64,000 bases of DNA from Streptomyces sp. Ag109_O5-10 (GTDB lineage Bacteria > Actinomycetota > Actinomycetes > Streptomycetales > Streptomycetaceae). The notes below the pieces were generated by a model. The model worked only from the letters and a program-made list of their open reading frames with translations, ran no database searches and was not told the origin of the DNA. The stretch is taken from NCBI RefSeq assembly GCF_900105755.1, contig NZ_FNTQ01000001.1:434001-498000 (forward strand), given 5' to 3'. Of the stretch, positions 16,022 through 28,996 are shown piece by piece (the first letter of the stretch is position 1; every line of letters starts with the position of its first letter). A program made the translations under genes and the position numbers.

Positions 16022-16852
16022 ATGAACGACGACACGCCTCCCCCCGGACCCGCGCAGACCGGACCCGCGCAGACGAAGCGGCCGGTGGTCTCCACGCACT
16101 CGGTCTTCGGTGCCCCGTGCTGGGTCAGCCTGACCAGCCGCGACCTGCAGACGACCGAGGACTTCTACAGCGCCGTGCTCGGCTGGCGATGGCGCAGTGT
16201 CAGGCTCGGCGACCACTTCCGGATCGCGCTGGCGGACGGGGTGCCGGTGGCGGGCATCGCCGCGGTCGCCGCGATGTGGCAGATGGCGGTGGCCTGGACC
16301 CCGTACTTCGCGGTGCCCGACGCGGACGAGGCGGTGGCCCGGGCCCGGGAGCGCGGCGGCACCCCGGCGGTGGGACCGCTGTCCTTCCCGCCCGGCCGGG
16401 CGGCGCTGATCGCCGACCGGGACGGTGCCGTCTTCGGCATCTGGGAGGGGGAACTGGTCTCCAACTGGGAGACCTGGCGGCAGGCCGCGCCGACCTTCAT
16501 CCGCCTGCACACCCGCAACGCCTTCGACTCGGCGATCTTCTACGGCGAGGTACTCGGCTGGGCCTCGGACAAACCGGGCTGCTGCGAGGTCGAGTACGAG
16601 GGCGGCGAGGTGGTGCTGCGCAGCCGCGGCGACGCCGTGGCCCGTATCGACTCGGGGGCGGTGGAGGCGGCCCCCGATCCGTCGGTACGGCCGCACTGGC
16701 AGATCCACTTCGCCGTGTCCGACGTGGCGGCGTGCGCCCGGATCGCCGAGAAACACGGTGGCAGCGTGCTGAGCGAGGGGGACACCGAGGCGATCCTCCG
16801 GGATCCGGACGGTGCGCAGTTCACGGTGACGACGGCTCGCGGGGCGCGATAG
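16022..16852 (+). CDS. Two-domain VOC (glyoxalase/bleomycin-resistance fold) protein
   Basis: The 276-residue protein contains two vicinal-oxygen-chelate domains. The first is about 30-143 (CWVSLTSRDLQTTEDFYSAV to GIWEGE), the second about 155-270 (FIRLHTRNAFDSAIFYGEVL to LRDPDGAQFTV). Tandem VOC proteins of this kind are common in Streptomyces and mostly uncharacterised; they may bind metals, antibiotics or aldehydes. The ATG at 16022 has only a weak ribosome-binding site; an in-frame GTG at 15974 is possible. The upstream SigB-type promoter suggests stress control. Confidence 0.85.
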   Translation: MNDDTPPPGPAQTGPAQTKRPVVSTHSVFGAPCWVSLTSRDLQTTEDFYSAVLGWRWRSVRLGDHFRIALADGVPVAGIAAVAAMWQMAVAWTPYFAVPDADEAVARARERGGTPAVGPLSFPPGRAALIADRDGAVFGIWEGELVSNWETWRQAAPTFIRLHTRNAFDSAIFYGEVLGWASDKPGCCEVEYEGGEVVLRSRGDAVARIDSGAVEAAPDPSVRPHWQIHFAVSDVAACARIAEKHGGSVLSEGDTEAILRDPDGAQFTVTTARGAR

Positions 16853-16895
16853 CCGGTGCCGTCGTCGCCGGGTGCGGCGTGCTGGTCCGGCGCGG

Positions 16896-17003
16896 GTGCG
16901 GCGTGGCTGGTCGCGCGGATTCCCGCGCCCCTGCCGGGGCGCTCACCGCAGCGCCCTGCTTTTAGGGGCGCGGGGAACTGCGCGACCAACCCCCACGCCC
17001 CCG
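16896..17003. repeat. Dispersed intergenic repeat, copy C (inverted pair)
   Basis: Two copies in opposite orientation (left arm 16901-16942, right arm 16964-17003) face each other across about 22 bp. The arms pair almost completely (GTCGCGC...CGCGCCCCT with AGGGGCGCG...GCGCGAC). The structure lies exactly between the convergent VOC and glgX genes and should work as a two-way terminator. Confidence 0.8.
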
Positions 17004-17014
17004 CACGCGTCGTG

Positions 17015-19146
<2,132 letters not shown>

Positions 19147-19150
<4 letters not shown>

Positions 19151-19650
19151 CGGGCGCCCTCCAGGACGCCGCCGGCGGATGCGGCCAACTGGGCGACGGG
19201 AAGAGCGCGCGGCACCTTGAGGACCCGGCGCAGCCGGGGCTCAGGACCGGTCGGGACCAGCGGGACACGCTCCCCGGACCGGGCGCGCTGCGAGAACCAG
19301 ATGATCTTGCTGCCGGTCTCCGAGGCGCAGCACCCCCAGCCGTCGCTGGTCGCGGCGAGGTGCGCAAGGCACCCGCGCAGGTCCTGGTCGGGCCGGAGAT
19401 CCCGGTCGTCGTCCCCGATCGCGGTGATGAGGTGCTGCCCGTTCCACCACATCTCGATGGACGTGTGTTTGTCCGTCGCGTGCTGGTCGATGGCGGTCAG
19501 CAGCAGTTCGGCACCGCGGCAGACAGGTTCCACGAGGTTGTCGAGATCCCAGTAACGCAGGTGGGCGGCCATTATGCGGCTGACCTGTCCCACCCGTTCC
19601 GGGCTGACCTCCACGTCGAGGTGGTAGTAGCAGGGCACTGCGGTCTTCAT
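19147..19650 (-). CDS. HATPase-fold (anti-sigma-like) protein coupled to glgX
   Basis: The 167-residue protein begins [20 protein letters not shown] and has a GHKL-type ATP-binding core resembling RsbW/SpoIIAB-like proteins. The N-box-like segment [17 protein letters not shown] precedes a C-terminal strand set [20 protein letters not shown]; a proline-rich tail follows. Such proteins often bind sigma factors or anti-anti-sigma factors. The key Asn of the N box appears replaced, so ATP binding is uncertain. It is the first gene of an operon with glgX, which suggests it tunes glycogen metabolism with stress or development (inference). Confidence 0.75.
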
Positions 19651-19973
19651 TGTCGCTTACTCCTCACCCGCGAAGCTCTCGCTCCCCCTCGCCCGTCCGG
19701 AAGTCCGTTCCGGAAGCGCAGCGTGAGCGCTGGTCGCTCCTGAGTCACCTTCACTGTGCGGGCGCTACGCCATTCGTGCAACACGAGAGGCGCACGGGAC
19801 GAGCGGCACCTCCGGAGGTGGTTGAAGTTCCAACAAGACGCTCGGTCATCGCGCATGCACCATGAGTGAAAGCCTCGATTCGCCGTAACGGCTCCGTGGT
19901 CCTCCATGCCCGGACCCTCCCCCGATCCGGGGACACGTGCCCATTCGAGAGCGTCGGAAGGAAAGACACGGCC
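19651..19973. promoter_or_regulatory. Divergent control region of the glycogen locus
   Basis: This 323-bp spacer lies between the HATPase-glgX operon and DUF5133-glgE. It holds a 14-bp perfect palindrome CACCTCCGGAGGTG (19807-19820), directly followed by GTTG-N6-CAAC (19821-19834). It also has the strong GGAAGGAAAG site for the DUF5133 gene. No gene is seen. The palindromes are candidate binding sites for a regulator of both operons. Confidence 0.4.
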
Positions 19974-20267
19974 ATGCTGCTACCCGCGAAGGCCGAGGTG
20001 GCCCGGCAGCTGCGGCGCTACCGGGCGTGGGAGCGCGTCATGCTCGCCTCGCCGCAGGACCGCGAGGTGCGGTCCACCTTCGAGGACTCGGGCTACACGC
20101 TGTGCGTCCTGATGGGCAAGCGCTGCGCCCGGGAGGCGGTGGACGCGGCCGAGCGCTACCTGCGCACCAGCCTCGTCACGTATGTGCGGGAACAGAACGG
20201 GCGGTCCCAGCTGAGCGGGAAGGTCCGGCCGGGACCGCCGGCGGAACGGCCTTCCGCGAGGCATTGA
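19974..20267 (+). CDS. DUF5133 family protein
   Basis: The 97-residue protein begins MLLPAKAEVARQLRRYRAWE and contains the GYTLCVLMGKRCAREAVDAA block. Both recur in the protein at 36176-36475 (MLTP..., AYTLCVITGTRDIAAALAKA), so the two are paralogues of the actinomycete DUF5133 family, whose function is unknown. GGAAGGAAAG precedes ATG 19974. It is the first gene before glgE, separated by two hairpins. Small size and helical content suggest a regulatory or adaptor role (inference). Confidence 0.8.
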   Translation: MLLPAKAEVARQLRRYRAWERVMLASPQDREVRSTFEDSGYTLCVLMGKRCAREAVDAAERYLRTSLVTYVREQNGRSQLSGKVRPGPPAERPSARH

Positions 20268-20285
20268 TCCCGCAGGCGGACCGCG

Positions 20286-20347
20286 GGAAGACACCGGTCT
20301 TCCGGCACACTACGGACCGCGGAGCCGGGCCCCGGGCCCGGCTCCGC
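20286..20347 (+). terminator. Two tandem hairpins in the glgE leader
   Basis: Hairpin 1: GGAAGAC-ACCG-GTCTTCC (20286-20303). Hairpin 2: GCGGAGCCGGGCC (20319-20331) with GGCCCGGCTCCGC (20335-20347), a perfect 13-bp stem with a 3-nt loop. The second ends 7 bp before the glgE ribosome-binding site. They may partially terminate the DUF5133 transcript or control read-through into glgE. Confidence 0.65.
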
Positions 20348-20367
20348 GAACGGCGGAGGTGAGACCC

Positions 20368-22349
20368 ATGAAGGCGACTGAGGCCATCGGCCGCGTTCCG
20401 GTGCGTGACGTCCGGCCGGCCGTGGAGTGCGGCAGGCGGCCGGTGAAGGCGGTCCCCGGCGAGACCTTCCAGGTCACCGCCACCGTCTTCCGCGAGGGGC
20501 ACGACGCCGTCGGCGCCAATGTGGTGCTGTGCGATCCCGACGGCCGGCCGGGCCCGTGGACGCCGATGCGGGAACTTGACTCCGGCACCGACCGCTGGGG
20601 CGCGGAGGTCACCCCGGACGCGACGGGCCGCTGGACATACCGCGTGGAGGCCTGGAGCGCACCGCTCGCCACCTGGCGGCAGCACGCCCGGGTGAAGATC
20701 CCGGCGGGTATCGACACGGGCCTGGTGCTGGAGGAGGGCGCCGAGCTCTACCGGCGGGCGGCCGACGGAGTCCCGGACGGACCCGGACGCGAGCGGGTCA
20801 TCGCGGCGGCCCGGGCCCTGGGCGACGATTCCCTCCCCGTGCACACGCGGCTGGCGAACGCCCTGGCTCCCGAGGTCGACGAGATCCTGGCGCGGTATCC
20901 GCTGCGGGAGTTGGTGACCGCTTCGGAGCCGCTGCCGTTGCTGGTGGAGCGTGAGCGGGCGCTGTACGGCTCGTGGTACGAGTTCTTCCCGCGTTCGGAG
21001 GGCACGCCGGAGCGGCCGCACGGCACGTTCCGGACGGCGGCGCGGCGGCTGCCGAAGATCGCGGAGATGGGTTTCGACGTGGTCTATCTCCCGCCGGTCC
21101 ACCCCATCGGGACCACCTTCCGCAAGGGCCCCAACAACACCCTGGAGGCGGGTCCCGAGGACGTGGGGGTGCCGTGGGCGATCGGCTCGCCCGAGGGCGG
21201 TCACGACGCCGTCCACCCGGACCTGGGCACGATCGAGGACTTCCGGTGGTTCGTGGCGGAGGCGGGCCGGCACGGGCTGGAGGTCGCGCTGGACTTCGCG
21301 TTGCAGTGCTCGCCGGACCATCCGTGGGTGGAGAAGCACCCGGAGTGGTTCCACCACCGGCCGGACGGCACCATCGCCTACGCCGAGAACCCGCCGAAGA
21401 AGTACCAGGACATCTATCCCGTCGCCTTCGACGCCGACATGGACGGGCTGGTCGCCGAGACGGTGCGGGTGCTGCGGCACTGGATGGAGTGCGGGGTGCG
21501 GATCTTCCGCGTGGACAACCCGCACACCAAGCCGGTGGTGTTCTGGGAGCGGGTGATCGCGGAGATCAACCACGAGGACCCCGATGTGATCTTCCTGGCC
21601 GAGGCCTTCACCCGGCCCGCGATGATGCGCACCCTGGCCCAGATCGGCTTCCAGCAGTCGTACACGTACTTCACCTGGCGCAACAGCAAACAGGAACTCA
21701 CCGATTATCTGACGGAGTTGTCAGGCGAGTCGGCTGCCTGGATGCGGCCGAACTTCTTCGCCAACACCCCGGACATCCTGCACGCCTACCTCCAGCACGG
21801 CGGCCGGGCCGCCTTCGAGATCCGGGCCGTACTGGCCGCCACCCTCTCCCCCACCTGGGGCATCTACAGCGGCTACGAACTCTGCGAGAACACCCCGCTG
21901 AAGGAGGGCTCCGAGGAATACCTCGACTCGGAGAAGTACCAGCTCAAGCCCCGGGACTGGGCCCGCGCCGACACCGACGGCATCGCACCGCTCATCACCC
22001 GCCTCAACACCGCCCGGCGCCGTCACCCCGCGCTGCGGCAGCTGCGCAACCTGCGCTTCCACCACACGGACAACGACTCCGTCATCGCGTACAGCAAGCG
22101 CACCGGGCCGGACACGGTCCTGGTGGTCGTGAACCTTGATCCGCACCACACCCAGGAGGCCACGGTCTCGTTGGACATGCCGCAACTCGGCCTGGACTGG
22201 AACGCCGTCCTGTCTGTGCAGGACGAACTGACCGGTGAGACCTACTCATGGGGCAGGACCAACTATGTGCGCCTCACCCCCGGCCGGACGCCGGCGCACG
22301 TGCTCCAGGCAGGGCGGCCGACACCAGCGAACGGAGGGCCCAGCGCGTC

Positions 22350-22353
<4 letters not shown>
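20368..22353 (+). CDS. glgE: Alpha-1,4-glucan:maltose-1-phosphate maltosyltransferase
   Basis: The 661-residue GH13_3 enzyme transfers maltose from maltose-1-phosphate to growing alpha-glucan. Domain order: an N-terminal domain (about 10-110), helical insert, catalytic barrel with nucleophile Asp383 ([10 protein letters not shown]) and acid Glu412 (FLAEAFTRP), and C-terminal beta domain. [15 protein letters not shown] and the loop [15 protein letters not shown] are characteristic of GlgE. GGAGG lies 9 nt before ATG 20368. It heads an operon with treS, mak and glgB, the full GlgE pathway. Confidence 0.96.
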
Positions 22354-24068
<1,715 letters not shown>

Positions 24069-24099
24069 GCGTGCGGAGCCGAGGAAAGGACGCGTCACG

Positions 24100-25452
24100 A
24101 TGACGAAGACCGTTGAGCTGCCCCGGAGCACGGCGGCCGGACTCGACCGGCCACTGGTCTCGCTGGGCGGGCTGCTGCGCGACTGGCTGCCGCGGCAGCG
24201 CTGGTTCGCCGGCAAGGACCGGCCCGTCACCGAGCTGTCCGTGCTGTCCATGACCGAGCTCTTCCCCCACTGCCTGCACCTGCTGGTCCACGCCGACCAC
24301 TCCCCCCACGGCAGCACCCCGTCCGGTGACTGCTACCAGCTCCTGCTCGGCGTCCGCGAGCACCGCGACCCCAGACTGGAGCGGGCCTACATAGGCCGGG
24401 CCGAGGACGGTCCGCTGGCCGGACTCGCGGTCTACGACGCCCTGCACGACCCGCGCGCCGCCGAACTGCTCCTGGAACGGCTGCGCATACCCGGCACGGC
24501 CGGCCCGCTGCGCTTCGAGACCGCCCCTGAGGCCCGGATACCCGGCGGACTCGCCCCGCGGCTGCTGGACGCCGAGCAGTCCAACTCCTCCCTGGTGTAC
24601 GGCGACTCCTACATCCTGAAGGTGTTCCGGCGGATCCAGCCCGGCGTCAACCCGGACCTGGAGGTCCCCGGCGCGCTGGCCGCACAGGGCTGTGCGCGGG
24701 TGCCGGCGCCGGTGGCCTGGTTCCGCACCACCGAGCCGAGCCCGGCGACCCTCGGGGTGCTGCAGCCCTTCCTGCCGGGCGCGGCCGACGGCTGGACCCT
24801 GGCCCTGCGGGCGCTCGCGGCCGGGGACGACTTCACCACCGAGGCGCACGAGCTGGGCCGGGCCACCGCGGACGTGCATCTCGCGCTCGCCGCCGCCTTC
24901 CCGGCCGCCGTCCACGACGAACACAGCCGCACGGCCGAGGCGATGTCGGCGCGGCTGGCGGAGGCCGCGGACGCCGTGCCGGTGCTGCGCCCGTTCGTCC
25001 CCGGGCTGCGCGGCGCCTTCGAGGCGCTCACCACCTGTGACGCGGGGCCGCTCGCCCAGCGGATCCACGGCGATCTCCACCTCGGTCAGGTGCTTCGGGC
25101 GGACCACGAATGGTTCGTCATCGACTTCGAGGGCGAACCGTCCCGGCCGCTCGCCGAGCGGCGCAGCACCCAGTCGCCGGTGCGGGACGTCGCCGGGATG
25201 CTGCGCTCCTTCGACTACGCCGCCCGACAACGCCGCCCCTGGCGCCCGGAGTGGGCCCGCCGCTGCCGGGAGGCCTACTGCGCGGGTTACGCTGCGCGGG
25301 CCGGCTGGGACCCGCGCAAGAAGCACGCACTGCTGCGCGCCCACGAGACGGACCGCGCGGTGTACGAGGTGGTGTACGAAGCCCGGCACCGGCCGGCCTG
25401 GCTTCCGGTTCCGATGGCCGCGATCGAGCGGCTCGCCCGCTGGAGAGGCTGA
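24100..25452 (+). CDS. mak: Maltokinase
   Basis: The 450-residue aminoglycoside-phosphotransferase-fold kinase phosphorylates maltose to maltose-1-phosphate with ATP. The N-terminal cap has the family signature [13 protein letters not shown]. The catalytic region shows [12 protein letters not shown] and the metal-binding [21 protein letters not shown] precedes ATG 24100, 31 bp after treS. In S. coelicolor the equivalent gene is called pep2. The product is the substrate of GlgE, so this is the activating step of the pathway. Confidence 0.94.
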   Translation: MTKTVELPRSTAAGLDRPLVSLGGLLRDWLPRQRWFAGKDRPVTELSVLSMTELFPHCLHLLVHADHSPHGSTPSGDCYQLLLGVREHRDPRLERAYIGRAEDGPLAGLAVYDALHDPRAAELLLERLRIPGTAGPLRFETAPEARIPGGLAPRLLDAEQSNSSLVYGDSYILKVFRRIQPGVNPDLEVPGALAAQGCARVPAPVAWFRTTEPSPATLGVLQPFLPGAADGWTLALRALAAGDDFTTEAHELGRATADVHLALAAAFPAAVHDEHSRTAEAMSARLAEAADAVPVLRPFVPGLRGAFEALTTCDAGPLAQRIHGDLHLGQVLRADHEWFVIDFEGEPSRPLAERRSTQSPVRDVAGMLRSFDYAARQRRPWRPEWARRCREAYCAGYAARAGWDPRKKHALLRAHETDRAVYEVVYEARHRPAWLPVPMAAIERLARWRG

Positions 25453-25456
25453 CGTC

Positions 25457-27661
25457 ATGGCACTGCGCGAATCCTCGCTCCCGGAGCCCTCCGGCCCCTC
25501 CCGCCCCACGGCCCCGCCCCTGGACGCGGCCGACCGCGGGCGGCTGCTCGCGGGCACCCACCACGATCCGCACGCCGTGCTCGGCGCCCGCGTCGTGGAC
25601 GGCGGCACCCTCTTCCGGGCCCTGCGCCCGCACGCCCGCGCCGTGAGCGTGCTGGCCGACGGGGTGCGCAGTCCCCTGGAGCCGGAGGACGACGGCCTGT
25701 TCGCGGCCGTGCTGCCCTTCGCCGAGGTTCCGTCGTACACCCTGCTCGTCGAGTACGAGGACGGGGAGCACGAGGTCCACGACCCGTACCGGTTCCTGCC
25801 CGCGCTCGGTGAGTTCGACCTGCATCTGATCCGGGAGGGGCGGCACGAGCAGCTGTGGAAGGCGCTCGGCGCCGAGCCGATGACCCATGACGGGGTGGCC
25901 GGCACCCGGTTCACGGTGTGGGCGCCGAACGCGCAGGGGGTTCGGGTGGCCGGGGACTTCACGTGCTGGGACGGCGCGCAGTTCCCGATGCGTTCGCTGG
26001 GCGCGGCCGGGGTGTGGGAGCTGTTCCTGCCGGGGGTGGGCGAGGGTGCCCGGTACAAGTTCGAGATCACCTCCCGGTACGGTGGCCGCTTCCTGAAGGC
26101 GGACCCGATGGCGCGGCGGACGGAGGTGCCGCCCGCGACGGCGTCGATCGTGACGGTGTCCCGGTACGAATGGACCGACGCGGAGTGGATGGCGCACCGG
26201 GGCGACGTCCCGGTGCACGAGGCGCCGTTCTCGGTGTACGAGGTGCACCTGCCGTCGTGGCGGCCGGGCCTGAGCTACCGTCAGCTGGCCGAGGAGCTGC
26301 CCGCGTACGTCGCCGACCTGGGCTTCACGCACGTCGAGTTCATGCCGGTCGCCGAGCATCCCTTCGGCGGCTCCTGGGGCTACCAGGTCACCGGCTTCTA
26401 CGCGCCGACCTCCCGGCTCGGCACCCCCGACGACTTCAGGTACCTGGTCGACGCGCTGCACCGGGCCGGCATCGGCGTGATCATGGACTGGGTGCCGGCC
26501 CACTTCCCGAAGGACGACTGGGCACTGGCCCGCTTCGACGGGGACCCGCTGTACGAGCCGGGGGACGAGCGGCGGGCCGAGCATCCGGACTGGGGCACCT
26601 ACGAGTTCGATCTCGGCCGGGTGGAGGTGCGCAACTTCCTGGTCGCCAACGCCGTGTACTGGTGCGAGGAGTTCCACGTCGACGGCCTGCGGGTGGACGC
26701 GGTCGCCTCGATGCTCTACCTCGACTACTCGCGGGACTCCGGCCAGTGGACGCCGAACGTGTTCGGCGGGCGCGAGGACCTGGACGCGGTGGCGTTCCTC
26801 CAGGAGATGAACGCGACCGTCTACCGGCGGGCGCCCGGGGTGGTGACCATCGCCGAGGAGTCCACCGCGTGGGGCGGGGTGACCCGGCCGACCGACAGCG
26901 GCGGGCTGGGCTTCGGGCTGAAGTGGAACATGGGCTGGATGCACGACTCGCTGGAGTACATCCAGCACGAGCCCGTGCACCGCAAGTACCACCACGACGA
27001 GATGACCTTCTCGATGGTGTACGCGTACAGCGAGAACTACGTCCTGCCCATATCCCACGACGAGGTCGTCCACGGGAAGCGCTCGCTGGTCTCGAAGATG
27101 CCCGGCGACTGGTGGCAGCAGCGCGCCAACCACCGCGCGTATCTGGCCTTCATGTGGGCCCATCCGGGCAAGCAACTGCTCTTCATGGGGCAGGAGTTCG
27201 CCCAGGGCGGCGAGTGGTCCCACGCCGACGGCCCCGACTGGTGGCTGCTCGACCCGGAGTACGGGGCCGAGGCCGATCACCGGGGTGTCCGGGATCTGGT
27301 CCGGGATCTCAACTCCGGGTACCGCGCGCACCCCGCGCTGTGGCAGCGGGACACCGATCCGGCGGGTTTCCAGTGGGTCGTGGGGGACGCGGCCGAGGAC
27401 AACGTCTTCGCCTTCCTGAGGTTCGATGCCGAGGCCCGGCCGCTGCTGGCGGTCTCCAACCTCTCCCCCGTGGTCCGTCCCGGCTACCGGCTGGGCGTGC
27501 CCAAGGGGGCGCCGGTCTGGCAGGAGATCCTCAACACGGACAGTGCCCGGTACGGCGGCGGGGACGTCGTCAGCCGGGGGCCGCTGCTCGCCGACGACGG
27601 GGTCCTGCGGCTCACGCTGCCCCCGCTCGGCACGGTGTGGCTGGAGCCTGTCGCCCCGTAG
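25457..27661 (+). CDS. glgB: 1,4-alpha-glucan branching enzyme
   Basis: The 734-residue GH13_9 enzyme introduces alpha-1,6 branches into the linear glucan made by GlgE. It has the extra N-terminal segment plus CBM48 ([34 protein letters not shown]) and the catalytic barrel with [16 protein letters not shown] (nucleophile), VVTIAEES (acid/base) and [12 protein letters not shown]. Only 4 bp separate it from mak, so it is co-translated as the last gene of the pathway operon. Confidence 0.96.
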   Translation: MALRESSLPEPSGPSRPTAPPLDAADRGRLLAGTHHDPHAVLGARVVDGGTLFRALRPHARAVSVLADGVRSPLEPEDDGLFAAVLPFAEVPSYTLLVEYEDGEHEVHDPYRFLPALGEFDLHLIREGRHEQLWKALGAEPMTHDGVAGTRFTVWAPNAQGVRVAGDFTCWDGAQFPMRSLGAAGVWELFLPGVGEGARYKFEITSRYGGRFLKADPMARRTEVPPATASIVTVSRYEWTDAEWMAHRGDVPVHEAPFSVYEVHLPSWRPGLSYRQLAEELPAYVADLGFTHVEFMPVAEHPFGGSWGYQVTGFYAPTSRLGTPDDFRYLVDALHRAGIGVIMDWVPAHFPKDDWALARFDGDPLYEPGDERRAEHPDWGTYEFDLGRVEVRNFLVANAVYWCEEFHVDGLRVDAVASMLYLDYSRDSGQWTPNVFGGREDLDAVAFLQEMNATVYRRAPGVVTIAEESTAWGGVTRPTDSGGLGFGLKWNMGWMHDSLEYIQHEPVHRKYHHDEMTFSMVYAYSENYVLPISHDEVVHGKRSLVSKMPGDWWQQRANHRAYLAFMWAHPGKQLLFMGQEFAQGGEWSHADGPDWWLLDPEYGAEADHRGVRDLVRDLNSGYRAHPALWQRDTDPAGFQWVVGDAAEDNVFAFLRFDAEARPLLAVSNLSPVVRPGYRLGVPKGAPVWQEILNTDSARYGGGDVVSRGPLLADDGVLRLTLPPLGTVWLEPVAP

Positions 27662-27713
27662 CCCGCCGAGGACGGCGGCACGTGTTCACGCGGCCGGGTC
27701 CGGGCAGTCCGGG

Positions 27714-28856
27714 ATGAAAGACCCCGCCGCGCCCGGTCGCGGCCCGGCCGGAGGGCGGATCCCCGTGCTGCGTACCGTCGGAGTGGAGGAAGAACTTCTG
27801 CTGGTCCACCCGGACAGCGGGGAGCCGATGCCCCGGTCGGCCGCCGTCGTCGACCGGGCCGCCCTGGACGATCCCGGGCAGGCCGTGTTCCAGACCGAAC
27901 TGTTCGGGCAGATGCTGGAGCTCGCCACCAGTCCGCACCGGGACATGGCGGAGCTCGGCGCCGAGATAGTCGGCTGCCGCAAGGAGGCGGGCCGGCTGGC
28001 CGGCGAGTTCGGCTGCGCGGTGGCGGCGCTCGCCACCTGCCCGCTGCCGGTCGACCCGGCGCTCACCCGGCACGAGCGCTACCACTGGATGGCCGGGCGG
28101 TACGGCGCCGCCATGGTGGACTGGTTCGTCTGCGGCTGCCATGTGCACGTGTCGGTGGAGTCCGACGAGGAGGGCGTCGCCGTCCTCGACCGGATCCGGC
28201 CCTGGCTCCCGGTGCTGCGCGCGCTGAGCGTCAACTCGCCGTTCTGGCAGGGCCGGGACTCCGGTTACGCCAGCTTCCGCAGCCGGCTGTGGGCGCGCGG
28301 CCCGTCGGCGGGGCCGACCGAGCTGTTCGGCTCGCCCGAGGGGTACCGGCGGCGGGTCGCGGACATGGTGGCCAGCGGGGTCATCCTCGACGCGGGCATG
28401 GTCTACTTCGACGCCCGCCTGTCCACGCGCTACCCGACGGTGGAGGTCCGGGTGGCCGACGTGTGCCTGCGGGCGGACACCACCGTCCTCATCGCCACGC
28501 TGATCCGCGCGCTGGTGGAGACGGCCGGGCGTGACTGGCGGGCCGGGCGGCCGCCGCTCGACACCGGTGTGAGCATGCTGCGGCTGGCCTCCTGGCAGGC
28601 CGCCCGCCTGGGCCTGGAGCAGGATCTTCTCGACCCCGTGACCATGCGGCCGCGGCCCGCCGTGGAGGTGGTGCGGGCGCTGCTCGCGCACACCGCGGAG
28701 GCGCTCGCCGACAGCGGTGACACGGTGGGTGTCGAGGAGGCCGTCGCACAGCTGCTGCACAGGGGTACCGGCGCGCGCGAGCAGCGGTCGTTCCTGGAGC
28801 GCACCGGCAGTCTGCGGGACGTCGTGGTGGAGTGCGTGCGCCGCACCCAGGGCTGA
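27714..28856 (+). CDS. Carboxylate-amine ligase, YbdK/GCS2 family
   Basis: The 380-residue protein belongs to the glutamate-cysteine ligase type 2 family (YbdK group), ATP-dependent enzymes joining a carboxylate to an amine. Visible: VGVEEELLLVHPDSGEP at the N-terminus, FQTELFGQMLELATSPH, GCHVHVSVE and VEVRVADVCLRAD. ATG 27714 is the first start after the glgB stop, with a weak ribosome-binding site. Streptomyces makes mycothiol rather than glutathione, so the substrate is probably not Glu/Cys. It lies 52 bp after glgB and could be on the same transcript. Confidence 0.85.
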   Translation: MKDPAAPGRGPAGGRIPVLRTVGVEEELLLVHPDSGEPMPRSAAVVDRAALDDPGQAVFQTELFGQMLELATSPHRDMAELGAEIVGCRKEAGRLAGEFGCAVAALATCPLPVDPALTRHERYHWMAGRYGAAMVDWFVCGCHVHVSVESDEEGVAVLDRIRPWLPVLRALSVNSPFWQGRDSGYASFRSRLWARGPSAGPTELFGSPEGYRRRVADMVASGVILDAGMVYFDARLSTRYPTVEVRVADVCLRADTTVLIATLIRALVETAGRDWRAGRPPLDTGVSMLRLASWQAARLGLEQDLLDPVTMRPRPAVEVVRALLAHTAEALADSGDTVGVEEAVAQLLHRGTGAREQRSFLERTGSLRDVVVECVRRTQG

Positions 28857-28996
28857 CTCCGGGCTGAGCTTTGTCATCGGGTGGAAAACGAGTTGACCGT
28901 TCCCGACACGAGCCGCACTCCCCTGGGCTAGATTCGACCCGCGTCGACAACAGTACCGATCGGGAGGGTAACCCTCCGTACATCCAGGAGCAGCGC

